Source: Flavobacteriales bacterium (GTDB lineage: Bacteria; Bacteroidota; Bacteroidia; Flavobacteriales_G; Salibacteraceae). From it: a DNA stretch of 62,291 nucleotides. Each line of letters opens with the position of its first letter. Position 1 is the first letter of the stretch. Shown here in pieces: positions 18,106 to 25,981 of this stretch. The notes under the pieces are model-generated. The model searched no databases, was not told where the DNA came from, and saw nothing but the letters and a program-made list of their open reading frames with translations. Made by a program: the position numbers and the translations under genes. The stretch is from assembly GCA_013204105.1 (NCBI GenBank), contig JABMOM010000033.1, forward strand, positions 1 to 62,291, written 5' to 3'.

Positions 18106-19263
18106 TTATTCGACCCACGATTTCCAGTAGGCCTCATCATTTATTTCCAGGGCTTGTTTGGTAATCTTGAGCGGGGCAAAAGTGTCGACCATTACCGCCA
18201 GTTCAAGGGTTTCCTTTTGGCCGATGCTTCGTTCCATAGCGCCAGGGTGTGGGCCGTGTGGAATGCCAGCTGGGTGCAAGGAAATGAATCCTTTTTCTAC
18301 GTGGTTTCGGCTCATAAAGTCACCGTCGACGTAGTAAAGCACCTCGTCAGAGTCGATGTTGCTGTGGTTGTAGGGCGCGGGGATCGATTTAGGGTGATAA
18401 TCGTAGAGCCGAGGCACGAAGGAGCAGACAACGAAACTCGTTGTTTCAAATGTTTGATGAATGGGGGGCGGTTGGTGGATGCGACCCGTGAGGGGTTCAA
18501 AGTCGTGAATGCTGAAGGCGTAGGGAAAGTTGAACCCGTCCCAACCTACTACGTCAAAAGGATGGCGATCGTAGTGCAAGGTATGGAGCATGTCCTGTTT
18601 CTTCACTTTCATGATGAATTCGCCTTTTTCATCGTGTGTCTCTAACTCATGCGGTGGTCGCATGTCGCGCTCACAGAAGGGGGAGTGTTCCAACAATTGT
18701 CCAAACCAATTGCGGTATCGCTTTGGCGTATAAATCGGCTGGCGCGATTCTACAATAAAGAGTCTATTGTCTGCTGTGTCGAACTGGATCTGATAGATCA
18801 TACCCCGCGGTACGATGAGGTAGTCGCCGTATTTGAAGTCGATGTTCCCCACCAAGGTGCGAAGCTTGCCCGTCCCTTTGTGGATGAAGATCATCTCATC
18901 GCTGTCGGCGTTCTTGTAGAAGTATTCGGTCAGCGATTGGGTCGGTGAGGAAAGGATGATTTGCACGTCGTTATTGACGAGCACAGGAACGCGGCTTTTG
19001 ATGTAATCTGCTTCTGGCTTGACTTGCCAGCCTTGCAACATCCGCGAGGTCATGTTGTTGCTCACTGCGATTTCAGGTGCCATGCTGACGGGTTCGCCGA
19101 TGGACGTGACGCGCGTTGGGGCGTGGACGTGGTAGAGGTTGCTGGACATACCGTCGAAGCCGACGGTTCCGAAAAGTTGTTCTTGGTATAGATCACCGTT
19201 CTCTTGACGAAACTGTGTGTGACGCTTGGGTGGGATCTTTCCGAGTTTGTGATAGAATGGCAT
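18106..19263 (-). CDS. hmgA: Homogentisate 1,2-dioxygenase
   Basis: Opens the homogentisate ring to maleylacetoacetate. The 385-residue cupin-fold protein fits the family: the N-terminal start HKLGKIPPKRHTQFR, central FDVVGWDGFNFPYAFSI, and the Fe ligand region PYNHSNIDSDEVLYYVDGDF followed by SLHPAGIPHGPHPGA. It precedes hpd in the same direction. Fumarylacetoacetase and the isomerase are not in this window, so the pathway is completed elsewhere or outside. Confidence 0.95.
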   Translation of the reverse strand: MPFYHKLGKIPPKRHTQFRQENGDLYQEQLFGTVGFDGMSSNLYHVHAPTRVTSIGEPVSMAPEIAVSNNMTSRMLQGWQVKPEADYIKSRVPVLVNNDVQIILSSPTQSLTEYFYKNADSDEMIFIHKGTGKLRTLVGNIDFKYGDYLIVPRGMIYQIQFDTADNRLFIVESRQPIYTPKRYRNWFGQLLEHSPFCERDMRPPHELETHDEKGEFIMKVKKQDMLHTLHYDRHPFDVVGWDGFNFPYAFSIHDFEPLTGRIHQPPPIHQTFETTSFVVCSFVPRLYDYHPKSIPAPYNHSNIDSDEVLYYVDGDFMSRNHVEKGFISLHPAGIPHGPHPGAMERSIGQKETLELAVMVDTFAPLKITKQALEINDEAYWKSWVE

Positions 19264-19419
19264 ATGCTGTGGTTTCTGAGCGGCAAAGGTATAAAGAGTG
19301 CGAGGTTCGACTAGGTTCCACCTCAGGGTATTTCCTGTTGAAAGTCAGTTCACAGTGCTTTGTTCTTAAGAATGAAGTCAGTCGGTAGCGGCACAGCCTG
19401 TTCCGGATAGCTTAGCGGT

Positions 19420-20355
19420 ATGAGAACAACCCTGCTCTTGTTGCTTGTGCTCTCGACCCTGACGGGGCAAGCGCAAAAGAAATACGGTCCTACGAACGAT
19501 TCATTGTACTTGGGATTTTATCGAGACAGCATCTCCATGTTGGAGCGCCCGAATCTGCTCATCATCCCTTTTCACCCAGATCGTTATATGAGCGAGGTGG
19601 ATCAAGACATCGCCAAAGGGACGTCGTATACTTACCAGCATACGCGTGGATTTTTCCGAAAAGGATTGGACAACGCCATGATCATTGGCGCGAAGCAGCA
19701 CAACGACTACGTGAACTTGCACGCAGATGATCCGGTATTGAACAAAGACCTCGACTTCGTTTACAAGGTGACGCGTTACCGCGTTGAGCCGTATACGCCG
19801 CCGGTGATCGTAGATGACCAAGGGTTCAAGAAGAAATTGGCCGATTATTGGATCAAGTTGCAAGGGGAGATCACCCCGGAACCGGAACCGGGTACTCGCA
19901 TTGAAAAAGGGCAATTGCTTACGGTGGAGGACCATCGTGCATTGATCACCCGCACGGAGATGCTCAATCCGATTCTGGTGGATTCACTGACCCCAAAGTA
20001 CAAGGCGGATTATTATGTCTTTGTAAGCGAAGTAGACATGATGATTGCAACGACGAATCAACAGGCATTGGCCTCCGACAATTATGGGCGGGTGATTTCG
20101 GCGCATTTTACCGTACTGGATAAAGAAGGGAAGGAATTGTTCTCCTTGATCAAGAAGGAACCCTTTTCCTCGCGTGAAAACGACTTGGAAAACATCATTC
20201 GCAATCATTATTTGCCGTTGGGCTATGAGATCATTTATGCGATTGATAGCTATCGCTTCTTGCAGGCGGGCTTGACACCACTGACGGAAGCGGAGACCGA
20301 GATTGCGAAGAACAAGGCGCGTTTCAATTTACCAACTTTGCAGAAATTCAAGTAG
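19420..20355 (+). CDS. Secreted protein of unknown function
   Basis: A 311-residue exported protein with a signal peptide (MRTTLLLLLVLSTLTGQAQ) and no lipobox cysteine. The mature part is mixed alpha/beta with a PNLLIIPFHPDRYMSEVDQDIA start and no motif I can place; the pattern is that of a conserved Bacteroidetes periplasmic protein. It ends one base before fbp, so the two are probably cotranscribed, but nothing in the sequence links the functions. Confidence 0.72.
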   Translation: MRTTLLLLLVLSTLTGQAQKKYGPTNDSLYLGFYRDSISMLERPNLLIIPFHPDRYMSEVDQDIAKGTSYTYQHTRGFFRKGLDNAMIIGAKQHNDYVNLHADDPVLNKDLDFVYKVTRYRVEPYTPPVIVDDQGFKKKLADYWIKLQGEITPEPEPGTRIEKGQLLTVEDHRALITRTEMLNPILVDSLTPKYKADYYVFVSEVDMMIATTNQQALASDNYGRVISAHFTVLDKEGKELFSLIKKEPFSSRENDLENIIRNHYLPLGYEIIYAIDSYRFLQAGLTPLTEAETEIAKNKARFNLPTLQKFK

Positions 20356-20356
20356 C

Positions 20357-21322
20357 ATGACCGAACTCAACGAGTTCCTATCCACTGAGACCACGCTGGA
20401 GATCGCCAAGATCTTCTCTGCCATTGAGCAAGCCTCCTTTATCGTATCCAAAGAAGTGTGGTACCAAGGTTTGGGCGACGACATCATGGGAGCGCGTGGT
20501 ACGGAGAACAGTACGGGAGATCAGCAACAAAAGCTGGATGTTTATGCCGACAGTGTGTTTGAGCGTGCATTGCGAAAATCAGGAGTCATAGCGGGCTGGG
20601 CTAGTGAAGAGAGCGATGAGATCGTGAGTTTTGAAGGAAACGAGGACGCCAGCCATGTGATCGTCATCGATCCGCTCGACGGCTCTTCTAACATTGATGT
20701 GAACGTGGCCATCGGCACCATTTTTGGCATTTATGAGCGTGTTTCACCGCATGGAACGCCTGTGGAATTACGGGATTTCTTGCAGAAAGGAAGAAAGCAA
20801 GTGGCGGCAGGTTATGTGATGTACAGCGTGAGCACGCAGATGGTTTTGTCTACCGGCCATGGCGTTCACATTTTTACCCTGGAGCCTTGGAAGCGTTCCT
20901 ATCATCGGGTATTGGACCACGTGAAAATGCCTTATGAAGGACGCGTGTACTCCATCAACGAAGTGAACTTTGAGGATTTCGACGAGGGCTTAAAGCGCTT
21001 TATCCACTATTGCCAAAACAAGAAAAGGGCTAATGGTAAGCGTCAGTATACCGGTCGCTATATTGGTTCCTTGGTGGCTGATTTCCATCGGAACCTCTTG
21101 AGGGGAGGAATTTATGTGTACCCTGGAATAGAGGAAGCTCCCAACGGTAAAATCCGATTGCTCTACGAGTGCAATCCAATCGCGTACTTGGCAGAACAAT
21201 CCGGAGGGCAGGCCACCGACGGAAGTCAGGTCATCTTGGATATGGAGCCTATTGAACTTCATCAGAGAGTGCCATTTTACGTAGGGTGCAATGAAATGAT
21301 GAACGAGGCCATGCGGACATAA
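20357..21322 (+). CDS. fbp: Class I fructose-1,6-bisphosphatase
   Basis: Hydrolyses fructose 1,6-bisphosphate in gluconeogenesis. The 321-residue product carries the class I signature VIDPLDGSSNIDVNVAIGTIFGI with the metal-binding acidic residues, WASEESDE for the second metal site, and GGIYVYPG plus LLYECNPIAYLAEQ SGGQATDG near the end, typical of FBPase I. The ATG lies immediately after the previous stop; a longer frame would overlap that gene and extends beyond the family start. It antagonises PfkA encoded 4 kb upstream. Confidence 0.95.
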   Translation: MTELNEFLSTETTLEIAKIFSAIEQASFIVSKEVWYQGLGDDIMGARGTENSTGDQQQKLDVYADSVFERALRKSGVIAGWASEESDEIVSFEGNEDASHVIVIDPLDGSSNIDVNVAIGTIFGIYERVSPHGTPVELRDFLQKGRKQVAAGYVMYSVSTQMVLSTGHGVHIFTLEPWKRSYHRVLDHVKMPYEGRVYSINEVNFEDFDEGLKRFIHYCQNKKRANGKRQYTGRYIGSLVADFHRNLLRGGIYVYPGIEEAPNGKIRLLYECNPIAYLAEQSGGQATDGSQVILDMEPIELHQRVPFYVGCNEMMNEAMRT

Positions 21323-21352
21323 AAAAGCCCGGGCGTATTGCCCAGGCTTTTC
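21321..21352. terminator. Bidirectional terminator between fbp and the PUL
   Basis: AAAAGCCcGGGC and GCCCaGGCTTTT form a stem with one internal mismatch around GTATT, with A and T runs on either side, ending fbp and the convergent module-repeat gene. Confidence 0.78.
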
Positions 21353-21385
21353 ACTTAACCTGCTAAGTCAATTCACAAACCACAT

Positions 21386-23239
21386 TTACTTAGCAATCAC
21401 AAACCTCTTGGTAAGAACTGTGTGGTCAGTTCTGGTCTGTAGAATATAGATGCCGTTTGGCAATGCACTGGTGTTCATTTGCTCACGGACACTTCCGTTG
21501 GCGTTCACAGACATTACTTGTCTTCCTTCTGTATTGAAGACAACGATTGATTGAATCGGCGCATTGCTTTCGATCCAAAGTTGATCCTTCACTGGATTCG
21601 GGAAGATGGAAAGCTTGGTGTTCTCCACATCGTTCAAGCCGATGATGCCGCATGCAGCACATGACTCCCAGCATACAACCGGAAGTACAGTGTCTCCAGA
21701 GAGTTCAGCGTAACGGTTGGTGAACGCACCAGTAGTCTTAGTACAAGTGCTGTTAGAATCGAGTTCTTCTTGACCCGTCCATGTGTCGTGAGAGAATTTG
21801 TATTCGATGGTTTCGGCGGTGAGCGGAAGCGTTACCGTCCAAATGCTGTCTCCTTCAGGATCCGCCATCGCGTTGCAGTTGCCACACCAGCCGTTGAAGT
21901 CGCCATTGACCTCTGGGGTAGTGTAGGTTCCATCGTAGCCACGCATATCTACTTGAAAAGTGACTTGGTTAGTATCCAAGGCCTCTGCGCAAAGATTGCA
22001 AGATGCCCAGCATACGGCAGGCAGTGTTGTGTCTCCGGTAATAACGAGGAAACGATTCGTGAATGCTCCAGTTGTCTTTGTACAAGCACTTCCGGGAGTC
22101 AATTCCTCTTGGCCAGTCCATGTGTCGTGAGAGAATTTGTATTCGATGGAGTCTTGGGTTAAAGGCAATGTAATTTCCCAGATGCCGTCGGCGTTTGCGT
22201 CAGACATGGCGTTACAGTTACCGCACCATCCGTTGAAATCACCATTGAGTTCGGGGGTTGTAAATGTTCCGCCGTACTGGTTCATGTCTACCTGAAACGT
22301 AACATAGTTCGTGTCAGGAGGAGTAGAGCACTCTAGGCAAGACTCCCAGCAAACTGCAGGCAAGGTAGTGTCACCCGTAATGACTAGGAATCGGTTGGTA
22401 AACCCACTTGTCGTTTTAGTACAGGCGCTTCCCGCGGTGAGGGCCTCTTGTCCCGTCCAGTTGTCATGGGCGAATTTGAATTCGATCGAATCTTGGGTCA
22501 AAGGAAGCGTGATATCCCAGATACCATCAGCGTTCGCATCTGTCATTGCGTTGCAGTTGCCACACCATCCGTTGAAATCACCATTTACTTCTGGGGTAGT
22601 GAAAGAACCTCCGTATTGGTTCATGTCCACTTGAAAGGTCACATAATTTGTGTCGGGGGCTGGCGTAGTTGCGCCTGCATCGAAGTACACGCTATCGCAG
22701 TAGTATGTTTTTGCGCCAGCCGTGTTTCCTTCTACTCCGAAGTTGTAGAAGACAGAAAGCACGTTGAAATTGAAGCTATAGTTGATAGCCGCTGTGCCAG
22801 AAGACTCATTTGAAAAATCAAACGTGAGCCACTCCCATCCGTTAGCAACAGTTGTGAACTCATCTGTTTCAACGCTTTGCGTAGGCGTGCCTGCCACCTC
22901 AGCCTTAAGCTTGACCACGATTCCAGAATCGGGAGAATACACCTTGACCATGATTACAGTACTTCCCGTGTCGAATGGGATGAGAGAAGCAAGGCCAGCA
23001 GTGGTGCTGAGGGTTACTCCAGCCCATGCCGCTGATCCCAGGGGTTTGTCGACCTGAAGAACATTGTTGGTTGAGCTGGTAGGATCTACCGCTAAGGCGG
23101 AGGAATTTCCTCCGAAGGGTACCGTCGTGTAATTGACGTTGGCTGTATCGTCCCACGTGATCGGTAGGTCGATTTGTGATTGTGCATTGACGGCAAAAGC
23201 TGCAATCAAGGCTACAAGAGTTAAGTAAAGATTTTTCAT
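21386..23239 (-). CDS. T9SS-exported glycan-binding protein with three tandem modules
   Basis: A 617-residue secreted protein with signal peptide (MKNLYLTLVALIAAFAVNA). Residues ~20-190 are a jelly-roll-like domain (WAGVTLSTTAG...WEWLTFDFS) related in style to the C-terminus of the PKD lipoprotein at 24.6 kb. Residues ~196-534 are three ~113-residue repeats of the form TFQVDMxxYxG...VNGDFNGWCGNCNAM...W...LPL...EYKFSHDxWTGQE, close to CBM20/CBM48-like early-set glycan-binding folds but with extra paired cysteines. The last ~80 residues are a T9SS type A sorting domain (FPNPVKDQLWIES). No catalytic domain is seen. Position behind the GH16 gene suggests a surface glucan-binding partner. Confidence 0.82.
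   Translation of the reverse strand: MKNLYLTLVALIAAFAVNAQSQIDLPITWDDTANVNYTTVPFGGNSSALAVDPTSSTNNVLQVDKPLGSAAWAGVTLSTTAGLASLIPFDTGSTVIMVKVYSPDSGIVVKLKAEVAGTPTQSVETDEFTTVANGWEWLTFDFSNESSGTAAINYSFNFNVLSVFYNFGVEGNTAGAKTYYCDSVYFDAGATTPAPDTNYVTFQVDMNQYGGSFTTPEVNGDFNGWCGNCNAMTDANADGIWDITLPLTQDSIEFKFAHDNWTGQEALTAGSACTKTTSGFTNRFLVITGDTTLPAVCWESCLECSTPPDTNYVTFQVDMNQYGGTFTTPELNGDFNGWCGNCNAMSDANADGIWEITLPLTQDSIEYKFSHDTWTGQEELTPGSACTKTTGAFTNRFLVITGDTTLPAVCWASCNLCAEALDTNQVTFQVDMRGYDGTYTTPEVNGDFNGWCGNCNAMADPEGDSIWTVTLPLTAETIEYKFSHDTWTGQEELDSNSTCTKTTGAFTNRYAELSGDTVLPVVCWESCAACGIIGLNDVENTKLSIFPNPVKDQLWIESNAPIQSIVVFNTEGRQVMSVNANGSVREQMNTSALPNGIYILQTRTDHTVLTKRFVIAK
21638..22654 (-). repeat. Three tandem ~339-bp coding repeats
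   Basis: Modules at about 22316-22654, 21977-22315 and 21638-21976. The first two are most alike; the third has diverged. Each keeps WCGNC, a C-TKT cysteine and a terminal CWxSC pair. They encode the glycan-binding-like units of the T9SS protein. Confidence 0.9.
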
Positions 23240-23418
23240 TGTTAATTATTTGATAGCAAGTATACTAAGAAATAGTATAATACACCAAAAGATATATAAA
23301 TTATTATGCACGACCTGTCCACAACCCTCTAAGAGTGGGCTTTTGTAGATGTGTCAGAATAGGAATTAAAAGGTATAATACACCAAAAGAGGTGCGTAAC
23401 CTCTTTCGTGTAGTTCGA
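23240..23418 (-). promoter_or_regulatory. Intergenic region with a duplicated 18-mer, a likely GH16 terminator and a promoter
   Basis: The 18-base sequence GTATAATACACCAAAAGA occurs at 23275-23292 and again at 23373-23390. Beside the first copy is the inverted repeat TATACTA-AGAAA-TAGTATA (23261-23279). On the minus strand AAAGAGGT-TACGC-ACCTCTTT (23386-23407) just after the GH16 stop looks like a terminator, and TTG with TATACTTG 21 bases further on could be the -33/-7 pair of the module-repeat gene. Confidence 0.5.
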
Positions 23419-24549
23419 TCACCGTTGAAAGACGCGCACGTAGTCTACGTACATGCGCTGAGGAAATGTAGTGGAACTGCTGGGTGACCCAGGCCAGTTT
23501 CCGCCTACGGCGACGTTGAATATGAAGAAGAATTCTTCTTTAAACGCGTCGAGACCGGATGGTTGAATGTCGATGGTGTGGTATTTTTTATCATCCAAGT
23601 ACCACTCGATGCTCGTTGAATCCCAAAGGATGGTATAGACGTGAAATTCGTCGGCCAATGTTCCTTCGGCGAGGGATTTGCTGCCGCCGAAGCTGGCGTG
23701 TTGTCCGCTGTTGTCCCAATGTACGGTGCCATGGGTAACATGGTTTCCGCCTCCCGTAACGTTCCCTCCAACCATTTCCATGATGTCGATCTCTCCGCAA
23801 CTCGGCCAGCCGACGGACGAGATATTGGTTCCAAGCATCCACAGTGCGGGCCAAAGTCCTTTGCCATAAGGCATGGCAGCGCGAATGTCTATTCTTCCGT
23901 AGCGGAAGGATTGATTGTTTTGGGTGGTAATGCGTGATGAAGTGTAGTTGCTTCCACCAAAAGATTCTTCAAGTGCTTCGATGGTGAGGAAGCCATCCGA
24001 AACGGTTGTATTCTCTGCGCGGTAGTACTGCAATTCATTGTTGCCCCAGCCACCACTTCCAGTTCCGATTTCCTGATTCCAATCCGATGACAAAGTTGTG
24101 CCGGTGAATTCATCGTTCCAAACCAATGCATAACCATCGTACGTGAGTGGCGTGGTATATCCAGATGCAGGTGGGTTTCCTCCGTTTCCTGGGATGACAT
24201 TGTCTACGGTGACACTTACTTCTGTCAGGTCTTCTATATAATCGTTGTGCGTGGTATTTGCCCGTACGGTAATGGGGAAAGTCCCGCTGGTTTGATACCT
24301 GTAGGTGGCTTCTCCTTCGGTGTTTTCAACATATGTTTCCTCTCCTTCTTCTTCGAAAATGAAGGTGTAGAAATTCGCCGAACTCGCGGATGCCGTTACG
24401 CGCACCAAGCCTTCTTCATCTTTGTCGACCTCTGTTGTAACCAACAGGTTGGAAGGCAATTGAACATTGGGCTCTGGGTCGTCCTTACAGCTGGAAAGGA
24501 TGAATGAAAGAGCGATGATCGATAGTAAAGATGAAATATGATTTGTCAT
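23419..24549 (-). CDS. GH16 endo-beta-glucanase (laminarinase-like) lipoprotein
   Basis: A 376-residue surface lipoprotein. The signal peptide ends in ILSSC (lipid Cys21). Residues ~35-118 form a PKD/Ig-like sandwich, then a glycine/proline linker, then a GH16 catalytic domain from ~138 (YALVWNDEFTGTTLSSDW). The retaining catalytic motif is GEIDIMEMVG, Glu253-x-Asp255-x-x-Glu258, in the insertion-containing ExDxxE form of laminarinase and lichenase subfamilies; substrate-groove residues (WPALWMLG, GYGRID-type FRYGRIDIRA) match. The likely substrate is a beta-1,3 or mixed beta-1,3/1,4-glucan. It follows the SusCD-PKD genes but is separated from them by a strong terminator. Confidence 0.92.
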   Translation of the reverse strand: MTNHISSLLSIIALSFILSSCKDDPEPNVQLPSNLLVTTEVDKDEEGLVRVTASASSANFYTFIFEEEGEETYVENTEGEATYRYQTSGTFPITVRANTTHNDYIEDLTEVSVTVDNVIPGNGGNPPASGYTTPLTYDGYALVWNDEFTGTTLSSDWNQEIGTGSGGWGNNELQYYRAENTTVSDGFLTIEALEESFGGSNYTSSRITTQNNQSFRYGRIDIRAAMPYGKGLWPALWMLGTNISSVGWPSCGEIDIMEMVGGNVTGGGNHVTHGTVHWDNSGQHASFGGSKSLAEGTLADEFHVYTILWDSTSIEWYLDDKKYHTIDIQPSGLDAFKEEFFFIFNVAVGGNWPGSPSSSTTFPQRMYVDYVRVFQR

Positions 24550-24562
24550 GGCTTGAAGAAGT

Positions 24563-24597
24563 TAAAAAAATAGGAAGGGCCTTGCGACCCCTCCTAT
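24563..24597 (-). terminator. Intrinsic terminator inside the PUL operon
   Basis: On the minus strand ATAGGAGGGG pairs with CCCTTCCTAT (one G-U wobble) around an eight-base loop and runs into seven T residues. The wobble favours folding of the minus-strand RNA. It lies between the PKD lipoprotein gene and the GH16 gene. Confidence 0.8.
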
Positions 24598-24623
24598 ATT
24601 AAATGCTCGGTCAACGAATTTGT

Positions 24624-25955
24624 TTACTGCTGAGAGATGTCGTCTAGGTAGAACGTACCGGCATTGGCCACATCCCATCCTGGGAACAGCACTAAGCGGT
24701 CGTAAGTGTCTGCGGCTTCGCCGGCAAAATCAATAGAGACTTCAACCCACTCATTCGCGGCAGTAACCTCTACGTCTTTTTCGACGAATGTAGTGGAGCT
24801 CGCTTGTGCTTCAAGTTTGACACGCATTGTACCTGTACTTGGTGCCCACACCTTCAGAGTGATCGTTGTGTTGGTTGAGAAATCAAATGGATCGGTTATG
24901 TCTACAAAGAGACCCGCCCATGTTTGATCGCCGTGAACCGTCTCAAGGACTCGGTTGCTGGTGTTGATGCCGCTTTGATCAGGATTGTCTATGATCGTGT
25001 CAGAGCTCCCGCCGAACACACTGAATTCAGGCTCAATGGTTTCAAAGTCGATAGGGAGGCTGTAGGTGTTTCCACCGCCGCCGCCGGTTTCGCAGTCGGT
25101 TCCATTATCAGCGTCTACTGGGGTCAAGCGTATGTACCAAGAATTTACCGATTCTGAAGCGTCCAGGTAACGAAGGAACAATTCATTTTCAGTGAGCTTG
25201 ATGATTTGGTACTCGGTGGTGCCGGTGTAGAAACCCAGGAAACCGCCTGAAACGGTCAACATGGTGTCATCACCCACTTCAATCTTCCAGGTTTCACCTA
25301 GCTGATCCTCGTAAGGAGCTGAATAATCGCCTAGGTTTTCATAGGCACCCGGAAAGTTTGACTCTTGAAGGTCGTCTATGTATACCAATCCATTGGTAGC
25401 CATATCAAATCCGAATCCTTGCAGAGTGAACGTATAGCGATCGCTGTACAGGCCTGTATTTGGTTTCTCGCTGCACAAAGCTTCCCACCACTCAGGATAA
25501 AGTCCGCCAGCTCCAACTGGGTTGGGACCCACGCCAAAGTGCCCGTCAATAAGTGAATCCATGACCCAAGTTTTGGATCCGATATCAATGCCCCCTGTGA
25601 GGAGGTTGTACAATGGATCATCGAGCAAGCTAGGATCATCTTGAGCGATGGTGATTGTCTGTGAACTGCTTGCTTGGCCTTCTTCGTTAAACACGGCCAG
25701 GGTTACCTCATAGTTGCCAGCCAATGGGTACTGTGCTTCAACGGTAGTTCCTTCTCCTGTGCTTCCATTGCCAAATGTCCACTGAGCAATCAATTCGGCA
25801 TTGCTGGCCGTGAAGATCAAGATATTATCGCTTTCGGAAGAAGTGGTGTAAGTGAATTGCGCATCCTCTTCTGTGGGTGCTTCGATCTTGTCTTTCTTAC
25901 ATGCACCGATCGTCAGGAACGCACTGGCGATGGTGAAAATCAATAAACGCTTCAT
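24624..25955 (-). CDS. SusE-position surface lipoprotein with PKD and CBM-like domains
   Basis: A 443-residue lipoprotein (MKRLLIFTIASAFLTIGAC, lipid Cys19). Residues ~35-105 form a PKD domain (IAQWTFGNGSTGEGTTVEAQYPLAGNYEVTLAVFNEEG). A middle ~170-residue region (GSKTWVMDSLIDGHFGVGP...) is seen in PUL-associated lipoproteins, and residues ~300-443 form a jelly-roll CBM-like domain (WAGLFVDITDPFDFSTNTTITLKVWAPSTGTMRVKLEAQ). It occupies the place of SusE/F directly after SusD, so it is probably a surface glycan-binding protein. The longer frame overlaps the SusD stop; the ATG at 25955 starts a proper signal peptide. Confidence 0.8.
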   Translation of the reverse strand: MKRLLIFTIASAFLTIGACKKDKIEAPTEEDAQFTYTTSSESDNILIFTASNAELIAQWTFGNGSTGEGTTVEAQYPLAGNYEVTLAVFNEEGQASSSQTITIAQDDPSLLDDPLYNLLTGGIDIGSKTWVMDSLIDGHFGVGPNPVGAGGLYPEWWEALCSEKPNTGLYSDRYTFTLQGFGFDMATNGLVYIDDLQESNFPGAYENLGDYSAPYEDQLGETWKIEVGDDTMLTVSGGFLGFYTGTTEYQIIKLTENELFLRYLDASESVNSWYIRLTPVDADNGTDCETGGGGGNTYSLPIDFETIEPEFSVFGGSSDTIIDNPDQSGINTSNRVLETVHGDQTWAGLFVDITDPFDFSTNTTITLKVWAPSTGTMRVKLEAQASSTTFVEKDVEVTAANEWVEVSIDFAGEAADTYDRLVLFPGWDVANAGTFYLDDISQQ

Positions 25956-25981
25956 ATAAATGGTTTTTGGTGAATGAGTCA

